A stretch of 64,000 nt of DNA from an uncultured Methanoregula sp. (GTDB lineage: Archaea > Halobacteriota > Methanomicrobia > Methanomicrobiales > Methanospirillaceae): contig NZ_OY759744.1 of the NCBI RefSeq assembly GCF_963662735.1, positions 1,964,153-2,028,152 on the forward strand, read 5' to 3'. Below the pieces are notes generated by a model that was not told the DNA's origin, ran no database searches, and saw only the letters and a program-made list of their open reading frames with translations. Numbering within the stretch: the first letter of the stretch is position 1; every line of letters begins with the position of its first letter. A program made the translations under genes and the position numbers. Shown here piece after piece: positions 1-8,684 of the stretch.

Positions 1-2
1 AC

Positions 3-74
3 AATGTTGTCGAGATGCTGAATCTCGATATCGAGGAAAAACTCAAGGGGAACCTGGTCCCTATCTGCGAGTGA
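3..74 (+). CDS. 3' end of an unidentified protein
   Basis: An open frame enters from the left edge and ends at a TGA at 72-74. The last 23 residues are visible (ending LVPICE). This is too little to name a family. It lies about 130 bases ahead of cooS on the same strand, so a CO dehydrogenase partner or maturation factor is possible, but nothing seen proves it. Confidence 0.5.
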   Translation, partial: NVVEMLNLDIEEKLKGNLVPICE

Positions 75-205
75 ATGCGGGGCCGGTAGAAAACCGGCTC
101 CTTCCTGTTTTTTCATTTCTTTTCCCCGGTTTTGTGCCGATACAAATGGGTATATACACCCAAGTGGAGATTACCAGTTATCCAATGCCGATGGAGTGAT
201 GGAAC

Positions 206-2164
206 ATGGCTGAAGAACCAAAACCAGTGCTGATCCGGGAACGGCTCGATGTCTGCGAGCTGGATCGGGCCCGGATGTCCCTTCTGAATCCCGCGCTGAT
301 TGCGCAGAAACTGGAAGCGAGAACTATCGATGAGAATGCAAAACCGCTCCTTGAAATGACGATGAAGGAGGGTATCGAGACCGTCTGGGACCGGTTCGAA
401 ATGCAGCAGCCTTCCTGCAAGTACTGCGAGGCGGGAACCTCCTGCTCCCGGTGCACCATGGGCCCGTGCCGGATCATCCCGCCCCACCGGATCCGCGGTG
501 TCTGCGGTGCCGATGCAGACCTGATCGTTGCCCGCAACCTGCTGGACATGATCGCTACCGGCTCGGCAGCCCATTCCGATCATGGCCGGGATATTGTCGA
601 GACCCTGTACCTGGTCGGAACCGGCAAGACAAAGGACTACGGTATTGCCGACCCGGAGAAACTGCGCCGGCTCTGCGGGGAATATGGCATCGCGACCGAC
701 GGCCTGAGTTCAGAGAACCTTGCCGCGGAACTCGGCCGGGCCATGCTCGAAGAGTACGGGATGGTGAAAAACACCCTCCAGCTTCTGAACCGTGCCCCGA
801 AAGGGACCCGTGATATCTGGAATACGCTGGGGATCTCCCCGCGGGGAATTGACCGTGAAGTAGTGGACTCCATGCACCGGATCCAGATGGGTGTGGGAGC
901 TGATTATGTCGGCATGCTGCTACAGGGACTCCGATGCAGCCTCTCTGATGGCTGGGGCGGGTCGATGATGGGTACCGATGTTTCCGACATCCTGTTCGGC
1001 ACGCCGTCGATCCTGACTTCCCGGGTCAACCTTGCCGTGCTCAGGGAAGATCACGTCAACATCGCCGTCCACGGCCACAACCCTGTGCTCTCCGAGATGG
1101 TCGTGCAGGCAACTGCCGATCCCGAACTCGTGGCGCTTGCAAAGAAAAATGGCGCACAGGGAATCAACCTCGTGGGCCTCTGCTGTACGGGCAGCGAGCT
1201 CCTGATGCGCAAGGGCATCCCGATGTCCGGTAACCACTTAAACCAGGAACTGGTCATCACCACCGGCGCTCTTGAAGCAATGATTGTCGATTACCAGTGC
1301 ATTTTCCCCTCGCTCCCGCGAACCGCGAGCTGCTACCACACGCTCATCATCTCGACGAGCTCCAAGGCAACTATCCCGGGATCGTACTTCTTCGATTTCA
1401 GCCCCGACAACGGTTACCTGACTGCAAAAGCTATTGTCCGGATGGCCGTCGAAAACTTCAAAAACCGGAACCCGCAGCGGGTGCTGATCCCCGGTGAGCC
1501 CGTCCCGCTGATGACCGGTTTCTCCAATGAAGCGATCAAGAATGCACTCGGCGGTTCGTTCAAGCCGCTTATCGACCTGATTGCGGCCGGTAAGATACGG
1601 GGTGCTGTCGGCATTGTCGGGTGCAACAACCCGCACATCAAGCACGACTTTGCGCACGTCACCCTGTCAAAAGAACTCATTAAGAGAAACATCCTCTGTG
1701 TCGAGACCGGCTGTGCTGCAATAGCCTCCGGAAAAGCCGGGCTCCTCCGGCCGGAAGCGGCGGCGCTTGCCGGTGACGACCTGCGGGCAGTCTGCGAGTC
1801 CCTGAAGATCCCGCCGGTGCTCCACATGGGCTCCTGCGTTGACAACTCCCGCATCCTTGTGCTTGCATCCGAACTCGGAAATGCGCTCAATGTCCCGATC
1901 CACAAGCTGCCCATAGCCGGCGCAGCACCGGAATGGTACTCCCAGAAAGCGGTTTCTATCGGTGCGTACTTTGTAGCATCCGGGGTGTATACCGTGCTTG
2001 GTGTGATGCCGCATATCTCGGGCAGCCCGGCCGTGGTCTCGCTCTTAACCGAGGGTCTCAAAGGTGCGGTGAACGCGAGTTTCGCCGTGGAACCCGATCC
2101 GGTGAAGGCAGCGGATCTCATTGCCGGCCACATCGAGCGGAAACGGACCGAGCTGGGGATATGA
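206..2164 (+). CDS. cooS: Ni-dependent CO dehydrogenase catalytic subunit (CooS type)
   Basis: Cytoplasmic enzyme for reversible oxidation of CO to CO2 at a Ni-Fe-S C-cluster, passing electrons to ferredoxin. The length (652 aa) fits the monofunctional bacterial CooS family, not the archaeal CdhA subunit. Visible C-cluster ligand motifs in order are AVHGHNPV (His), GLCCTGSE, DYQCIF, VGCNNPH, ETGCAA and MGSCVDNSR, so the active site looks complete. The N-terminal cluster cysteines are C71, C74, C80, C83, C88 and C100. The first pair is spaced CX2C rather than the CX7C of Carboxydothermus CODH-II, which suggests a variant D-cluster. The ATG follows a GGAGTGATGG ribosome site. No CooF or CooC is visible inside the window. 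Confidence 0.97.
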   Translation: MAEEPKPVLIRERLDVCELDRARMSLLNPALIAQKLEARTIDENAKPLLEMTMKEGIETVWDRFEMQQPSCKYCEAGTSCSRCTMGPCRIIPPHRIRGVCGADADLIVARNLLDMIATGSAAHSDHGRDIVETLYLVGTGKTKDYGIADPEKLRRLCGEYGIATDGLSSENLAAELGRAMLEEYGMVKNTLQLLNRAPKGTRDIWNTLGISPRGIDREVVDSMHRIQMGVGADYVGMLLQGLRCSLSDGWGGSMMGTDVSDILFGTPSILTSRVNLAVLREDHVNIAVHGHNPVLSEMVVQATADPELVALAKKNGAQGINLVGLCCTGSELLMRKGIPMSGNHLNQELVITTGALEAMIVDYQCIFPSLPRTASCYHTLIISTSSKATIPGSYFFDFSPDNGYLTAKAIVRMAVENFKNRNPQRVLIPGEPVPLMTGFSNEAIKNALGGSFKPLIDLIAAGKIRGAVGIVGCNNPHIKHDFAHVTLSKELIKRNILCVETGCAAIASGKAGLLRPEAAALAGDDLRAVCESLKIPPVLHMGSCVDNSRILVLASELGNALNVPIHKLPIAGAAPEWYSQKAVSIGAYFVASGVYTVLGVMPHISGSPAVVSLLTEGLKGAVNASFAVEPDPVKAADLIAGHIERKRTELGI

Positions 2165-2267
2165 GCCTGCCTTCCTGGGGGCGGAGCACCCCCGGCAAGG
2201 CAGACCCGTATCGGGCAGATCTTTCTGGGAATCTACATATAGTTTGAACAATCAGGGAACTATATCC

Positions 2268-2654
2268 ATGCCGCAGGATCCCCGGAAAACCCTCAGCCAG
2301 TTATCCGACCATATCATACAACTGGGAATCGTGGATTACCTGTTATCGGGACAGTTCACCCGTTTTTGCAGGGAACACGATATTGACGATGCGTGGAGCG
2401 AGGCCCTGGGATTTTCCCGTGATAAACCGGACCTGTACGGCGACAATGTGGCTAAAAATGCATTTCTCCTGCTGCTGCGGCATCTCTTCCTGAGCAGGAG
2501 GGATGAATTCCCGGAGATCGTGGCTGGTCTTCTCTCCGATTTTTCCCGGCAGTACCAGGGCCCCTCATTCGCGAGCGGGATACTCCAGGACTTAACGCAG
2601 CTCGGGTATTCCCGGACCGATATGGAAAGCCTGTTCTCAAAAACCGGGAAATGA
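2268..2654 (+). CDS. Small hypothetical protein downstream of cooS
   Basis: 128 aa and acidic to neutral, with no signal peptide, membrane segment or metal motif. The sequence looks mainly helical (HIIQLGIVDYLLSGQF; FLLLLRHLFLSRRDEFPEI). The ATG at 2268 is preferred over upstream in-frame codons because it starts the conserved-looking part and has a GGGA about 12 bases ahead. It is co-directional with cooS, 103 bases downstream. No family recognised; a CODH-linked role is only an inference from position. Confidence 0.7.
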   Translation: MPQDPRKTLSQLSDHIIQLGIVDYLLSGQFTRFCREHDIDDAWSEALGFSRDKPDLYGDNVAKNAFLLLLRHLFLSRRDEFPEIVAGLLSDFSRQYQGPSFASGILQDLTQLGYSRTDMESLFSKTGK

Positions 2655-2719
2655 CCGGTGCCCGAACCGCCCGGGCCGCCGGTCTTTTTTGATGTATACC
2701 GTGTGCGGATGAACAATCG

Positions 2720-2944
2720 TTACTGTTCGACCGTGATGACCGAAGCCGGGCAGAGATCCACGGCATCGACTGCACACGCTTCCGCATCCGCAGGAGGTGT
2801 CCCCTCTGCTTTGCTTCCGTCCAGCCGGAATTTTTCCAGGACCCGGCTGAATGAATCGTCCGGATCCTGTTCAAAAAATGCCGGGCAGGATTCCCAGCAC
2901 GTACCGCAGCTCACGCAGTTTTGTCGGTCAATGATAATTTTCAT
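2720..2944 (-). CDS. Single-cluster 4Fe-4S ferredoxin
   Basis: A 74-aa soluble electron carrier. It has CVSCGTCWESCP near the N-terminus and a late Cys in DLCPASVI, giving the four ligands of one [4Fe-4S] cluster. The middle is longer than in two-cluster ferredoxins and lacks a second CxxCxxC, as in Pyrococcus-type ferredoxins. A disulfide from the extra cysteine (EACAVD) is possible. It is convergent to the cooS group and heads towards the same intergenic space, so it is a candidate CODH partner by position only. Confidence 0.92.
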   Translation of the reverse strand: MKIIIDRQNCVSCGTCWESCPAFFEQDPDDSFSRVLEKFRLDGSKAEGTPPADAEACAVDAVDLCPASVITVEQ

Positions 2945-2988
2945 GATGTAGTTCTCTCCAGTTTTTCGGCCTCTCGAAATAAGAGTGC

Positions 2989-3390
2989 TTATGACTGCAC
3001 GATGATCGTTCCCGTCATCGAGGGGTGGATCGAACAGTGGTACGGGTAGGTCCCGGCCTGGGTGAACGTGAACGGGAATGATGCCCCGTTTGCAATCGAG
3101 GGGGAAGTGAACGCAGACGGGGCCCCGGCATCGGACACGACCGTGTGCGATGTTCCGTCAGCGTTCGTCCAGGTGACGGTTGTTCCTGCTTTCACGGTCA
3201 GGGTTGCCGGGCTGAACGCGAAGTTTTTGATGGCGATCGTGTTTGCACCGGTTGCAGGAGCCGGTGTTACTGCCATGGTTGTTGCCGGCCCCGGCGTAGA
3301 TGAATAGGAAGTACAACCTGCAAAAAGGCAGGCAAGGATCAGCATGATTGCACAGGCTGACAAGAAAACGGCACGGGATAGTCTCGACAT
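2989..3390 (-). CDS. Cupredoxin (plastocyanin-like) lipoprotein
   Basis: 133 aa. The N-terminal signal peptide ends in a lipobox (LFAGC, Cys26), so the protein should be anchored outside the membrane. A Thr/Pro-rich linker (about 27-50) is followed by a cupredoxin domain (about 51-133). The type-1 copper ligands are all visible: His82 (SHTV), Cys119, His122 and Met125 (YHCSIHPSM). This should be a one-electron copper carrier. It is co-directional with the ferredoxin and the NapH-like gene. A blue-copper protein is notable in a strict anaerobe; its partner is unknown. Confidence 0.92.
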   Translation of the reverse strand: MSRLSRAVFLSACAIMLILACLFAGCTSYSSTPGPATTMAVTPAPATGANTIAIKNFAFSPATLTVKAGTTVTWTNADGTSHTVVSDAGAPSAFTSPSIANGASFPFTFTQAGTYPYHCSIHPSMTGTIIVQS

Positions 3391-3504
3391 AATTCCATAA
3401 TGGCGGCAGGGGGTGATAAAGGTTGCATTCGGGGAAATTTTCTCTCGTAATCCATCCTGTATCCCCGCGCCCCCTGCGGCTGGTGGGGCCTGGTGGTTCC
3501 GCTA

Positions 3505-4809
3505 TCACCGGCGGTAGCTGAGTGCCGTCTCGACCGGGCAGACCGCGGTGCACCGGCCGCAGAGGTAACATTCCCGTTTCGCATCGTTCTTTCCCGCCGT
3601 TAAAGCAGGGCAGGCCCTTTCGCATTTTTTGCACCCGATGCAGTTCTCCGTGCGCCGGAGCCGGAACCGGCTGAACTCTGCGAAGATGGAGAAGAGGACC
3701 CCGAACGGGCAGAGGATCCGGCAGACCGGGCGGTACAGGAATGCTGAGAGAAGAATAAGGCCGGCTGCGGTTGCCATTCCTCCTGCGAGCGTGAGGGAGA
3801 AGAGATCATAGATCCCGGTGTACGCCATCAGGTCGATGAGATATACCGCAGCAACGGCTGTTGCAATGAAAAGGACCAGCCTGACTATCTCAAGGATCTC
3901 CGTATGCCGCAGGACAATCTTTCTCCCCGGCACGGCATAGGCCAGCTCCTGCAGCGATCCCACCGGGCAGATGCTGCCGCAGAATGTCCTGCCAACAACG
4001 AGTGCCAGCACGATGACTGCACAGATTACGATGATACCCAGGCTCAAGGCCGAGGCACCGGTTGCAATGCTGACGATCCCCCCGAGCTCCATGGGCATGA
4101 TGGGTGCAAGGAAGACAAAACCGGCAATGGTGCCGAGTGCTGCTGCGAGAAGCACGATCTGCCGGGTCATTGCGCCTTTATACCAGAGGTACGCGACGAG
4201 CAGGGTCCCGGGCGCCATGTAGACGAGGGCATACACGGTCCCTGCAACCGTGCTTCCGGCAAGGAGGGATGTTGTGATGAGCGAGAGGCCGAGGCCGAAG
4301 AGTGATGAGAGAGCGAGGGTGGCAGGCGTGCCCTTGATCCGGATCCCAATAATGTCCGTACGGATGAGGGCAAAGAGGATTCCTGTAAAGATGAGGAAGA
4401 GGATCACTTCGGCCAGGGGTACGGACAGGTGGATCGTATCCAGGAATCCTCCGGATGAGGAATTCTGGAGGACTGCGGTAGTTGTATCAGGACTCACTGA
4501 GGCAACGGATGATGCAGATGCAGGGGCAGTTGCTGCCTGTGTGGTCGTGGGATCCGGTACTGGTGCAACGGCAGCCTGGGCCGATGTCCCGGGGCGGGAT
4601 GAAACCGGGCTGGTTGTGCCCTGCGAGCTGGTCCGCCCGGTATAATCGCACAGGGAATTGGTGTCGGCATCGACATAGAGGAAGCACCTGCCCGGGGCAG
4701 TACATCCCCCGATTCCCTTGGGGCAGACCGCGGCACAGGCAGGATATGCGAGCCCTGAGGTAAGGAGGACTGCTGCTATGGATCTCCGGATTCTGGCGGT
4801 AACCTGCAT
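3505..4809 (-). CDS. NapH/NosR-like membrane polyferredoxin
   Basis: 434 aa. A signal peptide is followed by a Cys-rich extracellular stretch (CPKGIGGC, PGRC, DADTNSLCDY), a Pro/Thr/Ala linker (about 60-115) and about six to eight membrane segments. Two CX3CP motifs typical of the NapH family sit in the membrane domain (TFCGSICPVG, RPVCRILCPFG). Two [4Fe-4S] sites end the protein (CIGCKKCERACP and CYLCGRCTAVCP). The architecture suggests electron transfer between a cytoplasmic donor and an extracytoplasmic acceptor; the adjacent cupredoxin is the obvious candidate partner. A TATA-like box lies at 4849-4858 (minus strand). Confidence 0.88.
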   Translation of the reverse strand: MQVTARIRRSIAAVLLTSGLAYPACAAVCPKGIGGCTAPGRCFLYVDADTNSLCDYTGRTSSQGTTSPVSSRPGTSAQAAVAPVPDPTTTQAATAPASASSVASVSPDTTTAVLQNSSSGGFLDTIHLSVPLAEVILFLIFTGILFALIRTDIIGIRIKGTPATLALSSLFGLGLSLITTSLLAGSTVAGTVYALVYMAPGTLLVAYLWYKGAMTRQIVLLAAALGTIAGFVFLAPIMPMELGGIVSIATGASALSLGIIVICAVIVLALVVGRTFCGSICPVGSLQELAYAVPGRKIVLRHTEILEIVRLVLFIATAVAAVYLIDLMAYTGIYDLFSLTLAGGMATAAGLILLSAFLYRPVCRILCPFGVLFSIFAEFSRFRLRRTENCIGCKKCERACPALTAGKNDAKRECYLCGRCTAVCPVETALSYRR

Positions 4810-4971
4810 GCTCTTTCCCTGGATGAACCTCCAGAGGTGCAGGTGAAAAGGGTAAATATTGGGCTGATGGGTGGAGGGAGTTTGTTCGCCGGGGGCCGGA
4901 TAATATGACCGTGGGGGATGCTATGAATTGAAATAGGGGATGGGGTGGCTCCTTCCTCTTTTGCCCGTGCC

Positions 4972-5470
4972 AGACCCCCCCACCCCCCACTCACATTGAT
5001 CGGACGGGGGGGTGCACCCCCCTCCTCATTATTGAGTAACTCGCCCCGATTACGGCTCAACAACCCGGCTCCGAACCGTGGCGTATCGCCGTAACCTGCA
5101 GGGGCACGAGCCCTCCCATATGTGAGTAGCCCGCATTTTTCCCGGGCATGGATACCCCCCCTGCCCCCCAGTCGCTTTGATCAGGGAGGGGGGGTCACCC
5201 CCCCGGCCGGAATTTGTTGGCAGGGGGGGTGGGGGGGGCCGGCCCCCCTCCTCAAATGTGAGTGAGGCTCCATTTTTTTCACGCGCCGGGACAGTTCTTC
5301 GCGTGGAATTATCACCGGAAGCAGTGTGGGAAGAGGGCTTATCAGAAATGAGTTGGTTGCTGGATTTTTCCTTACGCGAGGGGGGGGTGTACCCCCCTGT
5401 CACCTGGATCGTGGAGGGGGGTCACCCCCCCATGCCGGAATTTGTTGGCAGGGGGGTAGGGGGGGTCCCC
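4972..5470. repeat. Cluster of GC-tract repeat units in a gene-free stretch
   Basis: The 4810-5485 interval has no credible gene. It holds several copies of a unit built on a near-palindrome of G7 and C7 tracts (GGGGGGGTCACCCCCCC). Two copies, about 5177-5238 and 5405-5466, align over about 60 bases and share an exact 23-base core (5206-5228 and 5434-5456, including AATTTGTTGGCA). Partial units lie at 4994-5021 and 5154-5176. A tail of the type CTCCTCAAATGTGAGT recurs at about 5018, 5108 and 5246. The open frames through it are Gly/Pro-rich repeat translations. Function unknown. Confidence 0.8.
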
Positions 5471-5485
5471 GGTTAGTTATGGAGC

Positions 5486-6721
5486 TTATCCATCATCTGC
5501 CAGCGATACGAGATGCTGCCGGAAGAGATCCATTGCCCTGCGGGTTCCTGCCCTTGCCCGTTCGCTGTCCTGGTACCCCATGGTGATCGTCATCTGCCCC
5601 CGGAACGTGCTCGTGATAAAACAGGTTGTGGGCATGTAGCCTCCCGGGTAACAGATATAGGCAGTATCCAGTCCTCCAAATTCCGGGAGGGTGATCGGCC
5701 CGGGATTCGAGATAAAAATATCCGCGAGACCTTCGTTCTGCTTGTCTGCCATCTGCTCCGCCATCCGGCGGATATGCTCCCCTGCCGGGTCGCAGGCAGC
5801 ATCCATTGCAACCTGTTCGGCGATCCCGATGCATCCCGCCTTGAGTTTCTTCGTCTCACCGATGACGCGGGGAAGGATCTCCCCCATCCCCTCGCCCGCC
5901 CGGCGCCCGAGCGTGAAACAGACATTGGCAGCCTGGTTGCTCATCACCCGGGAGCCATCGTTGAGATGCTGGCGGAGGTTGACGGGAAAGTAGATCTCAA
6001 TGGGATCCCGGTGACCCGTGAGATCGCTCATGGCAAGGTAGTAGGTTGCCATCACCGCATCGTTGAGGTTGCCCCCGAGCGATTTGGCATGGGCACGAAT
6101 TGCCGCCAGCACCGGGGGACTGATGCATTCCCGGTGAAACGAGATGGGTGCCTGTGATGTGCCGAACGGATCGGGCCACATGGGGCTTATCACGTTCATG
6201 CCGGAAGGTACCGGCTGTCTTTTCTGGTCCAGCTCCCGGGTCCAGAGCGTATCGCGTACCGGGATCCCCCCGGTTGCCGGGCGGATGCTGCCGGGCTTTT
6301 CATATTCCTGCAGCAGCTGGGCCATGAGCGTATGGAGGCCGAACGCATCGGAAGCGGCATGAGCCAGGTTGATGACAATAACATCCCCGGAAGGTCTTCG
6401 CAGCAGGCGAACGCGGAACTGCACCGGCCCGTACGGATCAACCGGCCCGATCACCCGGGGATAATAGTCTTCGGTACAGTCCTCTGCATATACGGGAGGG
6501 ACCCGGGCATCTTCTGTCATCTCCCAGAATGCCGGGCCGTTTCCCCGGACCAGCCGGCTGTGAAGAACCGGGTGTGCCTGGAGACATGCCTGTGCGGCTT
6601 CTTCAAGAACGCTAGGATCAAGTCTCGTCCTGAACTCCATCACCGCACAGAGGGTGGCATCGCCCATGAGCCTGATCGAATCGGTGAACAGGTCAAGAGC
6701 CGAAGCCTCCCGTGTGTACAT
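5486..6721 (-). CDS. Stand-alone condensation-domain / acyltransferase-like protein
   Basis: 411 aa, with the fold signature of NRPS condensation domains and WS/DGAT-like acyltransferases. It shows an N-terminal AAQACLQAHPVLHSRL stretch, a catalytic motif HAASDAFG (His121, Asp125; HxxxD form) and a later region (SNPGPITLPEFGG) like the DFGWG-side of the family. There is no carrier or adenylation domain here or next door. It probably moves an acyl or aminoacyl group between small substrates; the substrate is unknown. ATG 6721 is chosen over the upstream TTG because a TATA box ends about 25 bases ahead, implying a short or absent leader. Confidence 0.8.
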   Translation of the reverse strand: MYTREASALDLFTDSIRLMGDATLCAVMEFRTRLDPSVLEEAAQACLQAHPVLHSRLVRGNGPAFWEMTEDARVPPVYAEDCTEDYYPRVIGPVDPYGPVQFRVRLLRRPSGDVIVINLAHAASDAFGLHTLMAQLLQEYEKPGSIRPATGGIPVRDTLWTRELDQKRQPVPSGMNVISPMWPDPFGTSQAPISFHRECISPPVLAAIRAHAKSLGGNLNDAVMATYYLAMSDLTGHRDPIEIYFPVNLRQHLNDGSRVMSNQAANVCFTLGRRAGEGMGEILPRVIGETKKLKAGCIGIAEQVAMDAACDPAGEHIRRMAEQMADKQNEGLADIFISNPGPITLPEFGGLDTAYICYPGGYMPTTCFITSTFRGQMTITMGYQDSERARAGTRRAMDLFRQHLVSLADDG

Positions 6722-6742
6722 GCTCAAAACAAGAATCCCCGG

Positions 6743-6756
6743 GTTAATAAATTTGT
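6743..6756 (-). promoter_or_regulatory. TATA box for the condensation-domain gene
   Basis: On the minus strand it reads ACAAATTTATTAAC, an AT-rich box in GC-rich surroundings. It is about 22-35 bases ahead of the ATG at 6721, the spacing expected for a leaderless or short-leader archaeal transcript. Confidence 0.5.
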
Positions 6757-6827
6757 ATCCCGCGGGAGTGAAAATGAAAGCCCGGTGGAACCATCCGCTG
6801 ATTCCACCCGGGTTGTTTCACCGCTTT

Positions 6828-7490
6828 TTATACGGGACACGTTCCGGCATCGGTGCCCTGGCCAAACGTGTAAAACACGGTCCCGTTGGCGAACCGGATG
6901 ATCTCTTTTCCACCGACCGATTCCGATCTTGCCCCGTCCGGCAGGCTGGCCGAATACCCGTTCACCGCCTTTGTATTCAGGTGGGCGATATACTGCACGG
7001 TCATGCCGTGGTAATCGATGGAAAGCGTTGGGCCACTATCGAGGCACCAGCTGCAGGACGCGTTTGCATCAGGATGGGTGCTTATCCGGCACCGGTTGCC
7101 GATCAGGTTCATATCGTAACCGATCCCCACGATCCGGCCGCCATCGCGGATCAATTGCCGTGCCTCGCAGTTGCTCAGGAGCAGGGCGGCACTTTCGGCC
7201 AGGTTTGCCTCGGTCCACCCGCACCCGGCAGCCATCTCCCAGTCCGTCCCGGAGAGGATGACCGGAATCGTCGAGGCATTCCCGAGTAACGGGTCGGCAT
7301 ACCGGATCTCCTTTACACTCTTTGCCGGTTCCTGGGGACCCGGGCCGGTATCATCATGGGCAACCGCGGGTGTGACGGTTGTTGTGGCAGGTGGTGAAGG
7401 ATGTGCCTGCGGGGAGGCGGTATTGACGCACCCGGCAAGGATGACCAGGGTGACAACCAGAGCGCCGGTAAAAAAACTGCTCAGCTTCAT
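6828..7490 (-). CDS. Hypothetical lipoprotein
   Basis: 220 aa. The signal peptide ends in a lipobox (LVILAGC), followed by a Thr/Pro-rich linker and a globular domain rich in Cys and Gly (AAGCGWTEAN, LSNCEARQL, NRCRIS, CSWCLDSG). At least five cysteines in the mature part suggest disulfides or metal binding. The C-terminus (EIIRFANGTVFYTFGQG) resembles a beta sandwich. No family recognised. Membrane-anchored, outside the cell. Confidence 0.8.
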   Translation of the reverse strand: MKLSSFFTGALVVTLVILAGCVNTASPQAHPSPPATTTVTPAVAHDDTGPGPQEPAKSVKEIRYADPLLGNASTIPVILSGTDWEMAAGCGWTEANLAESAALLLSNCEARQLIRDGGRIVGIGYDMNLIGNRCRISTHPDANASCSWCLDSGPTLSIDYHGMTVQYIAHLNTKAVNGYSASLPDGARSESVGGKEIIRFANGTVFYTFGQGTDAGTCPV

Positions 7491-7655
7491 AGCCTACCCG
7501 GTATCATTGGCTTGAAGAAATGCCTTTCGGGATCGTGCCGAAAGAGCCATGCCGGGAACAGGGAATCTTCCTCCTGGCAGAGTGGTTTTAAAATATACTG
7601 CGGGGAATAAAAAAAGTGAAACGGTTATTATGTTCCCTCTCCAGATTTACCCGGT

Positions 7656-8114
7656 ATGCAAAAACCTGCTCTGATTGTCCTCCTTCTTGTGCTCGTGGTG
7701 ATGGTGTGCGGATGCACGCAGGTCCCGGCCACGCCGCAGGCTACATCGGTTTCGATCGACGCATCCCCGCAATTCTATTCGCCCCTGATGTCGTCCACTC
7801 CCGGTATCGGCCTTGCCCCGAATGTATCCGGGTTCAGTCTCCCGGATGCACGGTACGAATGGAATGCCAGCTATGGCCGGTTCCTTGGCTGGAACACGAC
7901 GGATTTCCACATAACGGAATCCGGGCCGGCTGCGATGAGCAATGGCGAGAAGATTTACTGGTCGTTCTATCCGTTCCCGGAATCTTCCCAGCCGCCCGTG
8001 ATAATCACGCTTACGGCAAAAGACAAAAAAACCGGCCAGGCCCTGGGCAGTTCCCGGATGACCCTTGCCTGGGAGCAGAATAATACTTTTGTCCGGGTAC
8101 AGAAGATCGAATAA
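7656..8114 (+). CDS. Hypothetical lipoprotein
   Basis: 152 aa. Signal peptide with lipobox (VVMVCGC) and a mature domain of about 125 residues with alternating beta-strand character (YEWNASYGRFLGW, KIYWSFYP, PVIITLTAKDKKTG). Several Asn-X-Ser/Thr sites fit an exported protein. It may be an Ig-like or other beta-sandwich domain, but no family is recognised. Convergent with the TPR gene at 8169, with a hairpin between them. Confidence 0.8.
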   Translation: MQKPALIVLLLVLVVMVCGCTQVPATPQATSVSIDASPQFYSPLMSSTPGIGLAPNVSGFSLPDARYEWNASYGRFLGWNTTDFHITESGPAAMSNGEKIYWSFYPFPESSQPPVIITLTAKDKKTGQALGSSRMTLAWEQNNTFVRVQKIE

Positions 8115-8132
8115 TCTTTTTTCCGGTCCCGG

Positions 8133-8150
8133 CCGGGCCGTAAGGCCCGG
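8133..8150. terminator. Hairpin between convergent genes
   Basis: A perfect 7-bp stem (CCGGGCC / GGCCCGG) with a GTAA loop lies between the converging genes ending at 8114 and 8169. A T6 run (8117-8122) sits just after the first gene. This looks like a transcription end zone serving both strands. Confidence 0.5.
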
Positions 8151-8168
8151 GGGTGGGATGTTTTGGCA

Positions 8169-8684
8169 TTACCCGGCAGCATACCGGGGATCGAGTTCGG
8201 CTGCTTTCCGGTTACATTCCGCAGCTTCTTCCGGCCTGCCCTCATCCCGGAATGCCATCCCTTTGAGGTGCCAGGTTCCCGCATCCCGTGGGCTTATTAC
8301 CAGCGCCCGGTCATAGCACCCTTCAGCGTCAGCATAATGTTTCAGGTTGTGGAAGGCAACGCCCTTCGCTACCCATGCCTCGGAAAAGTTCCGGTCGATG
8401 GCGATAGCCTGATCAAAATAGGCCAGCGACTCGTTGTATCGGGCATACTGGGAAAGTGCCGTCAGTCCTTTGATGAACAGTGCCTTTGCTTCCGGTGACG
8501 ATGTTGAAATTTCGTCGGCTTTGAACCCGATTGCAATTGCCGATCCGCCGTAGGAAACCGGGGATCCATTGGAAGCCGATGGCGGGGGACCGGCAACAGG
8601 TACCGGATTACCGGTCATGGCAATACATCCGGCAGCCGAGACAATGAAAACCAGGATGGTGGCCGCAAAAATCATCCGTTTCAT
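8169..8684 (-). CDS. TPR-repeat lipoprotein
   Basis: 171 aa. Signal peptide with lipobox (VSAAGC), then about three tetratricopeptide repeats (ARYNESLAYFDQAIAID, KHYADAEGCYDRALVIS, GRPEEAAECNRKAAELD). Likely an extracytoplasmic scaffold for protein contacts. ATG 8684 (MKRMIFAATI) is chosen because the signal peptide begins there; the 25 upstream in-frame codons look noncoding. It lies next to a second TPR gene of the same orientation. Confidence 0.85.
   Translation of the reverse strand: MKRMIFAATILVFIVSAAGCIAMTGNPVPVAGPPPSASNGSPVSYGGSAIAIGFKADEISTSSPEAKALFIKGLTALSQYARYNESLAYFDQAIAIDRNFSEAWVAKGVAFHNLKHYADAEGCYDRALVISPRDAGTWHLKGMAFRDEGRPEEAAECNRKAAELDPRYAAG

Noticed and set aside
1238..2133. 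Long minus-strand frames inside cooS
   Set aside because: They are Pro/Arg/Ser-rich mirror translations of a well-supported gene and have no ribosome sites.
5050..5586. Gly/Pro-rich frames through the G/C-tract repeats
   Set aside because: Their content is only translated repeat sequence; no consistent frame or ribosome site.
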